A DNA stretch of 44,070 nucleotides, from NCBI GenBank assembly GCA_005887685.1, contig VBHJ01000082.1:1-44070 (forward strand), in the 5' to 3' direction. The notes under the pieces were generated by a model. That model worked only from the letters and a program-made list of their open reading frames with translations. It did no database searches and was not told where the DNA came from. The stretch comes from Chloroflexota bacterium (lineage in GTDB: Bacteria; Chloroflexota; Dormibacteria; Dormibacterales; Dormibacteraceae). Shown here one piece after another: positions 14,997 through 22,330 of the stretch. Position numbers and translations under genes: made by a program. Each line of letters starts with the position of its first letter. Positions within the stretch are counted from its first letter, which is position 1.

Positions 14997-15698
14997 TTAA
15001 CCATTAGTTGATTTCCATCCTGCGTTGCCGCCGCGCCGGAGCGCCACAATGCCCGCCAAAATCGAGAGCGCGATCTCGGCGGCCGTCCTCGCACCCAGGT
15101 CGAGGCCGACCGGGCTCTGGATGCGGGCGATGACGTCTTCGGCGACACCCTTGGCGCGCAGCGCCTCGAGGTGGTGGCCGGTGTGGCGGCGGCTCCCGAC
15201 CAGCCCGATGAAGCGGGGATTGAGCGGCAGCACCTCTTCGAGGGCCGCCACCAGGTCCTCGGCGTCGTGGTTGGTGTGCACGACCTAGAGGTCGCCGGTC
15301 GGGAGAGAGGGCAGGTCGCGCGCCGACTCGACCAGCACCGTGCGGAAGCCAAGGTCGGGCGCCCAACCCGCCAGCGCCCGGGCCACCGGCGTGGCCGCAA
15401 AGATGACCAGTGTCGGGGAGGCCGCATAGGGCTCGAGGTAGACCTCGATCGAGCCCAGGTCGTGCCGGTAAGTGCGGAGCTGGGGTGCGCCGCTGGTCGC
15501 GATCCCGTTCGCGTCGGCGACCGCCGCCGAGTCGAACTCGCTGCAGCCCAGCGTGCCTGCGAGGGGTGCCGTCCGAGACATCAGGAGCTTTGCCCCCGGT
15601 TGGGAGGGTGGCTCGCCGTCGAGCTTGATCACGGTCGCCAGCACGACCTCATCACCGCGGCCGATCCGCTGCGCGAGCTCTTCCTCGACGCTAGGCAC
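14997..15698 (-). pseudogene. XdhC/CoxI-family molybdenum-hydroxylase maturation protein, split by an in-frame amber codon
   Basis: XdhC proteins bind molybdenum cofactor and help its sulfuration and insertion into xanthine/CO-dehydrogenase-type enzymes. The N-terminal XdhC domain (VVLATVIKLDGEPPSQPGAKLLM) and C-terminal Rossmann domain (VVHTNHDAEDLV, FIGLVGSRRHTGHHL, SPVGLDLGARTAAEIALSILAGI) are in the same frame, interrupted only by TAG at 15285-15287. Other genes here end in TAG, so general recoding is unlikely; this is a nonsense mutation or sequencing error. GTG 15698 overlaps the upstream cysteine desulfurase by 8 bases, a meaningful pairing because NifS-type desulfurases supply sulfur to XdhC-bound cofactor. 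Confidence 0.78.
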
Positions 15699-16791
15699 GC
15701 GCGGGCGCTCGGCTCAAAATCGTGCGGAGCACGTCGATGGCGCGGGAGATCTCGTCGTCCGTCGTCGCGTAGCCGGTCGTCAGACGCAGGCTGCCCAACG
15801 CCTGTTCCAGGCTCAGCCCCATCGCGAGCAGCACGTGCGATGGATCGAGCGAACCGGACGCGCAGGCCGAACCGCTCGAGGCGGCTACACCGGCCAGGTC
15901 GAGCGCGAGCAGCATGTCCTCACCGCGCCGGCCGGCAAATGCACACGTCGCGAAGTTGGGCAGTCGAGGCTCACCGCCGGTGATGGTCCCACCGAGCTCG
16001 AGCAGCGCATCCCGGAGCGAGTCCGCCTGGCGACGCGCCAGATGTGCGCGAGATTCGCGACCGGTGGACGCCGCAGACAAGGCGACGGCTAGCGCGGTCG
16101 CCGAGGCCGCGTCTTCCTGGCCCGCCCGCCGGCCCCACTCCTGCGGTCCGCCGAAGAAGAGGGGATCGATCCGCACGCCGTCTCGCACCAGCAGCAACCC
16201 GCCGCGGCCAGCGCCGAGCTTGTGGCCGCTGATCGAGACCAGGTCGGCATTCTCGGGTGGCCGCATCCAGCGTGTGCCGGCGCACGCGTCGACGTGTACC
16301 AGCGCGCCGACTTCGTGCGCCCGTTTGATCACATCGGCGACGGGCTGGATGGTGCCCACCTCGTTGTTGGCGAGCCCGACGGAAACGAGCGCTGTACCAG
16401 GGGTGATCGCATCCACGTCCACCGTGGCCGCGCCGTCCACGCCGGCTACGACCACCTCACGCCCCATCGCCTGCATCCGGCGCACCGCCGCCAGCACCGA
16501 CTGATGCTCCGCCGCCCACGTCAGGATCCGACCGCTTTTCGGCAGCCGGGCGGCGGCTCCGAACAGCGCGAGGTTGGTCGCCTCGGTGCCGGACGAGACG
16601 AACGTCACGTCGGTCCGATTTGTGCTGAGCGTCTCCGCGGCCAGGTCTCGCGCTCGATCGAGCGCGGCCCGCGCCGCTCGTCCTTCGGTGTGCGGGCTGG
16701 AGGGATTGCCGGCTGGAACGTTCCGGATCGCGGCCACGACCTCAGGGAGGACTGGAGCTGATCCGGCGTCGTCGAGATAGATCCGGCTCAT
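15691..16791 (-). CDS. Cysteine desulfurase (NifS/IscS class V aminotransferase family)
   Basis: A PLP enzyme that takes sulfur (or selenium from selenocysteine) off cysteine as an enzyme persulfide. The 366-residue protein has the PLP-Lys motif SISGHKLGAGRGG, the cofactor His in AEHQSVLA, NNEVGTIQP, VHVDACAG, and the mobile active-site Cys loop SSGSACASGSLDPSHVL. The N-terminal YLDDAGSAPVLPEV departs from the usual YLDNAATTP. It is coupled to xdhC, suggesting sulfuration of molybdenum cofactor (as for Rhodobacter NifS4) rather than general Fe-S assembly; this is inference. No iscU or sufU lies nearby. Confidence 0.92.
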   Translation of the reverse strand: MSRIYLDDAGSAPVLPEVVAAIRNVPAGNPSSPHTEGRAARAALDRARDLAAETLSTNRTDVTFVSSGTEATNLALFGAAARLPKSGRILTWAAEHQSVLAAVRRMQAMGREVVVAGVDGAATVDVDAITPGTALVSVGLANNEVGTIQPVADVIKRAHEVGALVHVDACAGTRWMRPPENADLVSISGHKLGAGRGGLLLVRDGVRIDPLFFGGPQEWGRRAGQEDAASATALAVALSAASTGRESRAHLARRQADSLRDALLELGGTITGGEPRLPNFATCAFAGRRGEDMLLALDLAGVAASSGSACASGSLDPSHVLLAMGLSLEQALGSLRLTTGYATTDDEISRAIDVLRTILSRAPARA

Positions 16792-16798
16792 GGCCGGA

Positions 16799-17140
16799 CT
16801 AGCCGCGGCTGTGGTCCGGCTGGTGGATGAGCTCGGTGAGCGTGCCCTGGAAGCCCTTCAGGAAAAGGTGCAGGTCGATGATCTCGTCGACGCTGATCGG
16901 CTCGGCGGCGGCCGCTGACGGGGCGAGCGCCTCGACAACTGTCTCGACCTCTTCCACGGCGCCACCCTGGATCGCGAGCACGACGACGAACGTCACCTGG
17001 CACTGCGCGCACGTCACCTGGAGGTGAAATCGCTCGTCCTCGTGGCTCAGGACCTGTACGGCACAGCCCTTCAGGCTGCGCCCGCAGACCGGGCAGTTGT
17101 AGAACCTCGCGCGGTCGCGAATGAAGTCGATGATGCTCAT
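16799..17140 (-). CDS. Small zinc-ribbon protein of unknown function
   Basis: A 113-residue protein with two Cys pairs, CPVC (about 16-19) and CAQC (about 44-47), spaced as in a treble-clef or zinc-ribbon fold, followed by beta strands (TFVVVLAIQGG), an Ala/Glu-rich linker and a C-terminal helix (ISVDEIIDLHLFLKGFQGTLTELI). I do not recognise a named family. It precedes the cysteine desulfurase by 7 bases, so co-transcription with the desulfurase and xdhC is likely. It could be an adaptor or regulator. Confidence 0.75.
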   Translation of the reverse strand: MSIIDFIRDRARFYNCPVCGRSLKGCAVQVLSHEDERFHLQVTCAQCQVTFVVVLAIQGGAVEEVETVVEALAPSAAAAEPISVDEIIDLHLFLKGFQGTLTELIHQPDHSRG

Positions 17141-17183
17141 CGTTCGCGGCCCATATTACGCCCCGAACCTCAGACGCGAGCTT

Positions 17184-17456
17184 CTAGCGATGGCCCTCGA
17201 TGCACGTGCACCCTGCCGGTCCGACGATGGCCGAATGCACCGTCCTGGCGGGCAGCTGCATGCGGTCTCCCGGCTTGAGCTCGAGGCGCCGACCCTCGCC
17301 CTCGAGGACGAATGTGATCGATCCGTCGACGCAGTAAAGGACCTTCTCAAAGCTATGGCTGTGGGCGGCATAGCGATCTCCTGGACTGTTCGACCACGAG
17401 TAGCAACCACTCGCTTCTGTCTGGAGCTTTGACATCAGCTCATCGAAGGTAGGCAC
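17184..17456 (-). CDS. Cupin-domain protein
   Basis: A 90-residue single-domain cupin. Motif 1 is degenerate but metal-binding histidines are present (DRYAAHSHSFEKVLYCVDG), and motif 2 reads LKPGDRMQLPARTVHSA with the third His. Such small cupins bind a metal and act as sensors, isomerases or dioxygenases; no substrate can be assigned. The GTG start at 17456 lies 14 bases from the divergent Mut7-C gene. It may lead the operon running through the zinc-ribbon, desulfurase and xdhC genes, with a gap of 43 bases to the next. Confidence 0.8.
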   Translation of the reverse strand: MPTFDELMSKLQTEASGCYSWSNSPGDRYAAHSHSFEKVLYCVDGSITFVLEGEGRRLELKPGDRMQLPARTVHSAIVGPAGCTCIEGHR

Positions 17457-17470
17457 GAGGCGATTCTAAG

Positions 17471-17941
17471 ATGGCTGACGTGAGACCCCGGTTCCTCGCC
17501 GACTGCAACGTCGGGCGGCTCGCGCGCTGGCTGCGCGCCCTCGGCTACGACGCCTCCTACCACGCGCGTATCGGCGATTCGGAGCTCGTGCGCGAAGCGG
17601 CCGCTGAGAACCGGGTGGTCCTGACGCGAGATCGAGACCTGACCAAACGCCGCGTCATCCAGAGCGGTGTCGTACGCGCGATCTTGATCCGCGACGACGA
17701 CGTGACGAAGCAGCTGCGCCAGGTCTTTGCAGAGCTCGGCCTCGAGCTGAAGGATGCGCTGACCCGCTGCATCGAGTGCAACTCCGAGCTCGAGTCGCGC
17801 ATGCCGGCGGTGATCGCGGAGCGCGTGCCCCCCTACGTGCGGCGGACACAGTCGCGCTACTCCGAGTGCCCTGAGTGCGGCCGCATCTACTGGGCGGGCA
17901 CGCACTGGCAGCGCATGCGCGAAGTGCTGCTCGGGCTGTGA
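17471..17941 (+). CDS. Mut7-C (DUF82) PIN-like RNase-domain protein
   Basis: A 156-residue protein of the Mut7-C family: a PIN-like nuclease fold joined to a C-terminal zinc ribbon. The N-terminal FLADCNVGRLARWLRALGYDA carries the first acidic residue, VVLTRDRDLTKRR the second acidic cluster, and the ribbon is made by CIEC (about 98-101) and CPEC (about 134-137). RNase activity is predicted for the family, but the biological target is not known. Its stop overlaps the larB start as GTGA, which implies coupling. Confidence 0.9.
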   Translation: MADVRPRFLADCNVGRLARWLRALGYDASYHARIGDSELVREAAAENRVVLTRDRDLTKRRVIQSGVVRAILIRDDDVTKQLRQVFAELGLELKDALTRCIECNSELESRMPAVIAERVPPYVRRTQSRYSECPECGRIYWAGTHWQRMREVLLGL

Positions 17942-18891
17942 GAGACGTCCTGCGCCGGCTGGTCGCCGGCGAGATGAGCGAGGAGGATGCACTGGCCGAG
18001 CTGCGACGGATGCAGCTGGACGAGCTGGGCGGGCGGGCGCGGCTCGACCTGGGACGGTATTTGCGTCGGGGCATCCCCGAGGTGGTGCTTGCCTCCGGCA
18101 AGTCGCCGCAAGATGCGGCCCGGCTTGTCCTGGCGATGGCGGAGCGGCAAGGGCAGGGACTGATCAGCCGAATGACCGAGGCGCACGGGTCGGCGCTGCG
18201 CGATGCGGCGCAGCGGGCCGGTATGCGAGTGACCGCATACCATGCCGCGGCCCGCGTGCTGCGCGAGGGCTTCTCCCCTGAACGGCTCGACGGAAAGGTC
18301 GGCATCCTGACCGCCGGCACCTCCGACCTGCCGGTCGCGGATGAAGCGCGCATGATCGCCGAGGCGTGCGGCCTGGACGCTCGAATCGAGGCTGACCTTG
18401 GAGTGGCGGGCCTGCATCGATTTGTCGGGCCGCTGGCCGCGGTGCTCGAATGGGGCGCCGACGTGGTCGTCGTCGCAGCCGGCATGGACGGTGTCCTGCC
18501 GGGTCTGGTCGCCGGCCTGATCGATGTGCCGGTGATCGGCCTTCCGGTCTCGACCGGCTACGGCCGCGGCGGTGCAGGCGAAGCGGCACTCACGACGATG
18601 CTGCAGTCGTGCTCGACCGGCCTGACCGTGGTGAACATCGACAACGGAGTGGGCGCCGGCGCGGCTGCGGCCCTGATTGCGGCGAGGGCTGCTCAGGGAC
18701 GCCGGCGAGGACGCAGCACCGCCAGGACCGCAAGTGCGATGGCGCCTGCCAACAACAAGCCGAAGACGATGGCGGCAACCGAGCGTGACGCGTCCGCCCC
18801 GCCTGGAACCGCGAAGACCAGCGCGAGCACGCCGGTCAGAAGCAGGACTCCCGCCAGCAGCCACGGAAAGCCGCGCCGCCGGCGGCCGTAG
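17938..18891 (+). CDS. larB: LarB, pyridinium-3,5-biscarboxylate mononucleotide synthase (nickel pincer cofactor)
   Basis: LarB carboxylates and hydrolyses nicotinic acid adenine dinucleotide in the first step of the nickel-pincer nucleotide cofactor of lactate racemase-type enzymes. Residues 1-250 match the family (VGILTAGTSDLPVADEA, ADVVVVAAGMDGVLPGLVAGL, VIGLPVSTGYGRGGAGEAAL, VVNIDNGVGAG), an AIR-carboxylase-like fold. The usual C-terminus would fall near 18690; here the frame runs on for about 65 Arg/Ala/Pro-rich residues that are antisense to the small membrane-protein gene. That tail looks non-coding in origin, as if the native stop was lost. larC and larE are not in the window. Confidence 0.88.
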   Translation: MRDVLRRLVAGEMSEEDALAELRRMQLDELGGRARLDLGRYLRRGIPEVVLASGKSPQDAARLVLAMAERQGQGLISRMTEAHGSALRDAAQRAGMRVTAYHAAARVLREGFSPERLDGKVGILTAGTSDLPVADEARMIAEACGLDARIEADLGVAGLHRFVGPLAAVLEWGADVVVVAAGMDGVLPGLVAGLIDVPVIGLPVSTGYGRGGAGEAALTTMLQSCSTGLTVVNIDNGVGAGAAAALIAARAAQGRRRGRSTARTASAMAPANNKPKTMAATERDASAPPGTAKTSASTPVRSRTPASSHGKPRRRRP

Positions 18892-18935
18892 AACAACAGC
18901 CACAGCCAGCTCGGCTGTTTCCTGGGCTCCGTCAC
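18693..18935 (-). CDS. Small two-helix membrane protein
   Basis: An 80-residue protein from GTG 18935 with a Trp-rich N-terminus (PSWLWLLFYGRRRRGFPW), two hydrophobic helices (LLAGVLLLTGVLALVFAV and IVFGLLLAGAIALAVLAVL) and a basic end. The start overlaps the HAD hydrolase stop as GTGA, so it is second in that operon. No family recognised. The reverse-strand larB frame covers most of it; this reading is preferred for the region because of the coupled start and clear membrane segments. Confidence 0.7.
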   Translation of the reverse strand: MTEPRKQPSWLWLLFYGRRRRGFPWLLAGVLLLTGVLALVFAVPGGADASRSVAAIVFGLLLAGAIALAVLAVLRPRRRP

Positions 18936-19645
18936 AGGAGCGAAGGCAGCTCCGCGAGGGATTTGATCGTCGGCACCCCGTCGCGCGGAGGCTCTTCCGC
19001 GTGTGCGGTCACGATCACAGCTCTCATGCCGAGCGCGCGCGGACCCTCGTAGTCCTCGCGAACACGATCGCCGACGAACATGGTTCGAGCGGGCCCGGTG
19101 CCGAGCGCGTCGAGCGCCGCCTGATAGACCTCGGGCGCCGGTTTGCGACGGCCGACCTCGCTCGAGAAGACGATCGCGTCCACCAGCTGGTCGATGCCGT
19201 TGCTCCGCACCTGCCGGCGCATCATCGCCGGAGGAAACGGTGCATTCGAGCATATGCCCCGACGCACTTCGTGCTCGCCCAGCCAGGACAGCACTCGCAG
19301 CGCATCGGGATCGACCTGAACGGCTTGGTCCCAGGTGCGCTGCTCGGCGTCGAGGATCTCGTGCAACAGGTCGTCCGGCAGCCGCATGCCTGCCCGCTGC
19401 CACGTTTCGCGGTAGACGTCCAGATAGTCCACCTCGTCCTCGCTCATGCTTGCGACGTACTCCTCGAGTGGAACCAGAACATCGTGCAGGATGGTCTCCG
19501 CCTCCGGCGCGGGCACTCCGAGCGCAGCCTCGATCCGCGGCCGGAACCCGGCCATCACCTGCAGCAGCCGGCCCGAGGGATAGTCAAAAGTCACGAGCGT
19601 CCGGCCGTAGTCGAACAGGACTCCGTCGATGCCGGGCATGCGCAT
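18932..19645 (-). CDS. HAD-superfamily hydrolase
   Basis: A 237-residue subclass IA HAD protein. Motif I reads VLFDYGRTLV: the nucleophile Asp is present, but the usual second Asp (DxDxT) is Gly, as in a set of DYGGTL-type HAD proteins. Motif II is ICSNAP, motif III lies in GRRKPAPEVY, and motif IV is MFVGDRVREDYEG. A helical cap lies between motifs I and II. It may be a phosphatase for a small metabolite. The open frame extends far upstream over moaC; ATG 19645 (MRMPGIDG) is chosen, with ATG 19663 as an alternative overlapping the moaC start codon. Confidence 0.88.
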   Translation of the reverse strand: MRMPGIDGVLFDYGRTLVTFDYPSGRLLQVMAGFRPRIEAALGVPAPEAETILHDVLVPLEEYVASMSEDEVDYLDVYRETWQRAGMRLPDDLLHEILDAEQRTWDQAVQVDPDALRVLSWLGEHEVRRGICSNAPFPPAMMRRQVRSNGIDQLVDAIVFSSEVGRRKPAPEVYQAALDALGTGPARTMFVGDRVREDYEGPRALGMRAVIVTAHAEEPPRDGVPTIKSLAELPSLL

Positions 19646-19661
19646 ATCCTGATGCTCAGCC

Positions 19662-20129
19662 ATGGCGAAACGGCTTACGCATCTTGACGAGAAGGGGGCG
19701 GCGCGCATGGTCGACGTCGCGGACAAGATCGCGACAGTGCGCGAGGCGACCGCCGAGTGCATCGTGCGGATGGCGCCGGACACGCTGCGTGCGGTGCGCG
19801 AAGGCACGGCAAAGGGCGATGCGCTTCAGGTCGCGCGCGTCGCCGGCATCATGGGCGCGAAACGCACGCCTGACCTGATTCCGCTCTGTCACCCTCTGCC
19901 CCTAACGAGCGTGACGGTTGATTTCGAGTTCGTCACCGGCGGGGTGCGCATAGTGACCATGGCGCGCGTCACCGGACAGACCGGCGTCGAGATGGAGGCT
20001 CTGACGGCGGCGGCCGTCGCGGGTCTGACGCTGATCGACATGACCAAGGGCGTCGAGCGCGGTGTCTACCTCGAATCGGTGCGCCTGCTCGAAAAATCAG
20101 GAGGCCGCTCGGGGACCTGGAAGCGCTAG
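19662..20129 (+). CDS. moaC: Cyclic pyranopterin monophosphate synthase MoaC
   Basis: MoaC rearranges the MoaA product to cyclic pyranopterin monophosphate, the first stable molybdenum-cofactor precursor. The 155-residue protein carries [20 protein letters not shown] (about 62-81), [17 protein letters not shown] and [20 protein letters not shown]; the catalytic lysines and His are present. The usual DMCKAVDRGM reads [10 protein letters not shown]. The stop codon TAG (20127-20129) is formed by the left end of the inserted palindromic element. It would otherwise adjoin mogA directly. Confidence 0.95.
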   Translation: MAKRLTHLDEKGAARMVDVADKIATVREATAECIVRMAPDTLRAVREGTAKGDALQVARVAGIMGAKRTPDLIPLCHPLPLTSVTVDFEFVTGGVRIVTMARVTGQTGVEMEALTAAAVAGLTLIDMTKGVERGVYLESVRLLEKSGGRSGTWKR

Positions 20130-20350
20130 TGTCCCGGCCCAGAACTAGCTTGCCGGTTGCCGTGCCCTGCGGGCAGGGCAATTTTCGGCTGCGCCGAAAA
20201 CTCATCCCCTGGTGCGGCCGATCTGCGTTGTTGCCGGCTCCGCTCCTCACTCACGTATTTCCAATACGCACGTTCCGGTGCTCGCCGGCGCCTAGCATCT
20301 CGGCCACCCCAGGGGCGATCCGACAATCTATTTCTGTGCCAGGACACTAG
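20126..20350. mobile_element. MITE-like 225-bp element with 23-bp terminal inverted repeats
   Basis: The ends at 20126-20148 and 20328-20350 are inverted copies matching at 20 of 23 positions, both beginning CTAGTGTCC. Inside are perfect hairpins TGCCCTGC/GCAGGGCA and TTTTCGGC/GCCGAAAA on the left, a central CGTATT/AATACG dyad (20254-20268), and longer imperfect inverted similarity between the two halves. There is no reading frame of note. CTAG (or TA) at both tips may be the target duplication, as for IS5- or IS630-type elements. It fills exactly the moaC-mogA gap, giving moaC its stop and touching the mogA start. Confidence 0.75.
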
Positions 20351-20829
20351 TGCACCGCGCCCATGTGATCACCGTGAGCGACGGAGTTTCGGCCGGCACA
20401 CGGACCGACACCAGCGGTCCCGCCCTGCTCGACTTGCTAGAGCGCGCGCACTTCCAGATTTCAGGACCGGAGGTCGTCCCCGATGACCAGTCGCGCATCA
20501 ACGACGCGATCGTCGCCGCCGTGGGCGGCGGTGCAGACCTGGTCGTCACCACCGGAGGCACCGGCCTGGGCCCGCGTGACGTCACGCCGCAGGCGACGTC
20601 GATGCTGATCGACTACGAGGTGCCCGGGGTGGCCGAGCTGATGCGCAGGGCCGGTGCTTCGAGCACGCCGATGGCGGCTCTCTCGCGCGGGGTCGTAGGT
20701 GTGCGGGGCCGGTCGCTGATCATCAACCTGCCGGGCAGCGCGAGGGGCGCGAGCGAATCACTCGAAGCCGTGATTCCGGTGCTCGGCCATGCGATCCAGC
20801 TTCTGCACGGCAACACGAAGCACGAGTGA
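20350..20829 (+). CDS. mogA: MogA/MoaB-family molybdopterin adenylyltransferase
   Basis: The protein adenylylates molybdopterin ahead of molybdate insertion. The 159 residues show VITVSDGVSAGTRTDTSGP at the N-terminus, the nucleotide/substrate motif TTGGTGLGPRDVTPQAT (about 67-83) and LPGSARGASES near the C-terminus. The GTG start at 20350 is the last base of the inserted element plus TG, so any original upstream start or ribosome site has been replaced. The stop overlaps the pxpA start as GTGA. Confidence 0.93.
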   Translation: MHRAHVITVSDGVSAGTRTDTSGPALLDLLERAHFQISGPEVVPDDQSRINDAIVAAVGGGADLVVTTGGTGLGPRDVTPQATSMLIDYEVPGVAELMRRAGASSTPMAALSRGVVGVRGRSLIINLPGSARGASESLEAVIPVLGHAIQLLHGNTKHE

Positions 20830-21503
20830 ACATAAACGCGGATATCGGCGAGGGGGCGGGCGAGGACGAGGCGATCCTGGCCTGCGTCGACAGCGCGAAC
20901 ATCGCCTGCGGCGTGCACGCCGGCTCGGCGTCGATCACCATCGCCACCGCCTGGCGCTGCCGCACGCTCGGCGTGCAGGTCGGCGCCCATCCGGGCTATG
21001 ACGACCGCTCTGGATTCGGGCGCATCGAACGTTCGATGTCAGCCTCTGAGATCGAGGCATTGATCGCCTTCCAGGTCGCGAGCCTCGCCGCGGTCGCCCC
21101 GATCGCTTACATCAAGCCACACGGCGCGCTGTATCACCGGTGCCAGCGTGACCCGGAGGCGGCCGACGCGCTGGCGCGAGTCGCCAAAGCTCATGGCGTC
21201 GGAGTGCTGGGGCAGCCCGGCTTTGAGATCGTCGCCGCAGCCGAGCGGGCAGGCATCCCCGGCTATCGCGAGGGCTTCGCCGATCGCCTGATGCTGCCGG
21301 ACGGAAGCCTCGCGCCGCGGAGCCAGGCGGGCGCGGTTCTCGACCCGAACCTCGCCACTCAGCAGGCGGTGAGCCTTGCCCGTTCCGGCGGCTACGACAC
21401 CATCTGCGTGCACGGCGACACGCGGGGGGCCGGCCAGGTCGCGGCGGCGGTGCGCAACGCGCTCCGCGAGGCCGGCATCGAGACCATGCCCCTGCGGCCG
21501 TGA
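20826..21503 (+). CDS. pxpA: 5-oxoprolinase subunit A (LamB/YcsF family)
   Basis: PxpA works with PxpB and PxpC to hydrolyse 5-oxoproline to glutamate with ATP, repairing a common metabolic by-product. The 225-residue protein has the family marks INADIGEG, DSANIACGVHAGS, GAHPGYDDRSGFGR, YIKPHGALYH and CVHGDTRGA. The length is slightly short of the usual 245-255. The start (GTG 20826) is coupled to mogA. Its partners are separate, on the opposite strand at 23.3-24.9 kb, with three unrelated genes between. Confidence 0.95.
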   Translation: MNINADIGEGAGEDEAILACVDSANIACGVHAGSASITIATAWRCRTLGVQVGAHPGYDDRSGFGRIERSMSASEIEALIAFQVASLAAVAPIAYIKPHGALYHRCQRDPEAADALARVAKAHGVGVLGQPGFEIVAAAERAGIPGYREGFADRLMLPDGSLAPRSQAGAVLDPNLATQQAVSLARSGGYDTICVHGDTRGAGQVAAAVRNALREAGIETMPLRP

Positions 21504-21519
21504 ATCCCGCTGGCCTGGC

Positions 21520-22320
21520 ATGAGCGCGGAGATAAGGGAGCTCACCGAGCTCGAAGACCTCCGCCAGCTCGCCGAGCTCTTCGCGGTGGTGTGGGGACGC
21601 TCCGGCGCGCCGCCGATCAGCTCCGACATCCTGAGGGCGCTGGCGCACTCGGGCAACTACATCTCGGGAGCGTTTCTGGACGGGCGGTTGGCCGGCGGGC
21701 TCGTAGGTTGGCTGGGAGGCGCGCCGCCAGGTCAGCTGCTCATGCACTCCCACATCCTTGGCGTATCGCCGGAGCGCGAAGCCCGCGGCCTTGGTTTCGA
21801 GCTCAAGCAGCACCAGCGGCGCTGGTGTCTCGCGCGCGGAGTCACGTTGATGGAGTGGACGACCGATCCCCTGGTCCGCCGCAACGTCTACTTCAACCTC
21901 ACCAAGCTCGGTGCGGTCGCTCCGGTTTACCTCGTCAACTTCTATGGAGAGATGCGAGACGGCATCAACACCGGGGATGAGTCGGACCGCCTGCTCATCC
22001 AGTGGCGTCTCGACTCGCAGGCAGTGGAGGATGCGGCAGCGGGCCGGCCCATAGAGCTCGACGTGGAGAAGCTGCGCAGCTGGGGCAGCGACGCCATCGT
22101 GACCGTCGGCCCGGCGGGGGAGCCCGTGGTCAAGGCGTCGCCGGCTCGCGTCCTTATATGTCAGGTGCCCGAAGACATCGTCGCCCTGCGACATTCCGAC
22201 CGTGGCCTGGCACGCGAGTGGCGCATGGCGCTGCGCGATGCGCTCGGCGGATCGATCGACCGCGGTTACCGGATCACAGGTGCGACGCGCTCCGGCTGGT
22301 ACGTCCTGGAGAACCAATAG
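21520..22320 (+). CDS. GNAT-fold acetyltransferase-like protein (COG3375-like)
   Basis: A 266-residue protein starting MSAEIRELTELEDLRQLAELF, the N-terminal helix of a GNAT fold. It continues with HSHILGVSPEREARGLGFELK, which corresponds to the acetyl-CoA-binding turn (usually Q/RxxGxG/A), then WTTDPLVRRNVYFNLTKLGA, typical of the predicted GNAT group COG3375. The C-terminal half (about 160-266) forms a second domain without clear assignment. The ATG at 21520 follows pxpA by 16 bases. The substrate is unknown. It is followed by the UGA-containing peroxiredoxin after 10 bases. Confidence 0.8.
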   Translation: MSAEIRELTELEDLRQLAELFAVVWGRSGAPPISSDILRALAHSGNYISGAFLDGRLAGGLVGWLGGAPPGQLLMHSHILGVSPEREARGLGFELKQHQRRWCLARGVTLMEWTTDPLVRRNVYFNLTKLGAVAPVYLVNFYGEMRDGINTGDESDRLLIQWRLDSQAVEDAAAGRPIELDVEKLRSWGSDAIVTVGPAGEPVVKASPARVLICQVPEDIVALRHSDRGLAREWRMALRDALGGSIDRGYRITGATRSGWYVLENQ

Positions 22321-22330
22321 ACTTTTTCAT

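Noticed and set aside
15285-15287. TAG in xdhC as pyrrolysine or suppressed amber
   Set aside because: TAG ends several intact genes (murE, thiG, thiS, cysteine desulfurase, kinase), no pyl genes are seen, and the position is not catalytic.
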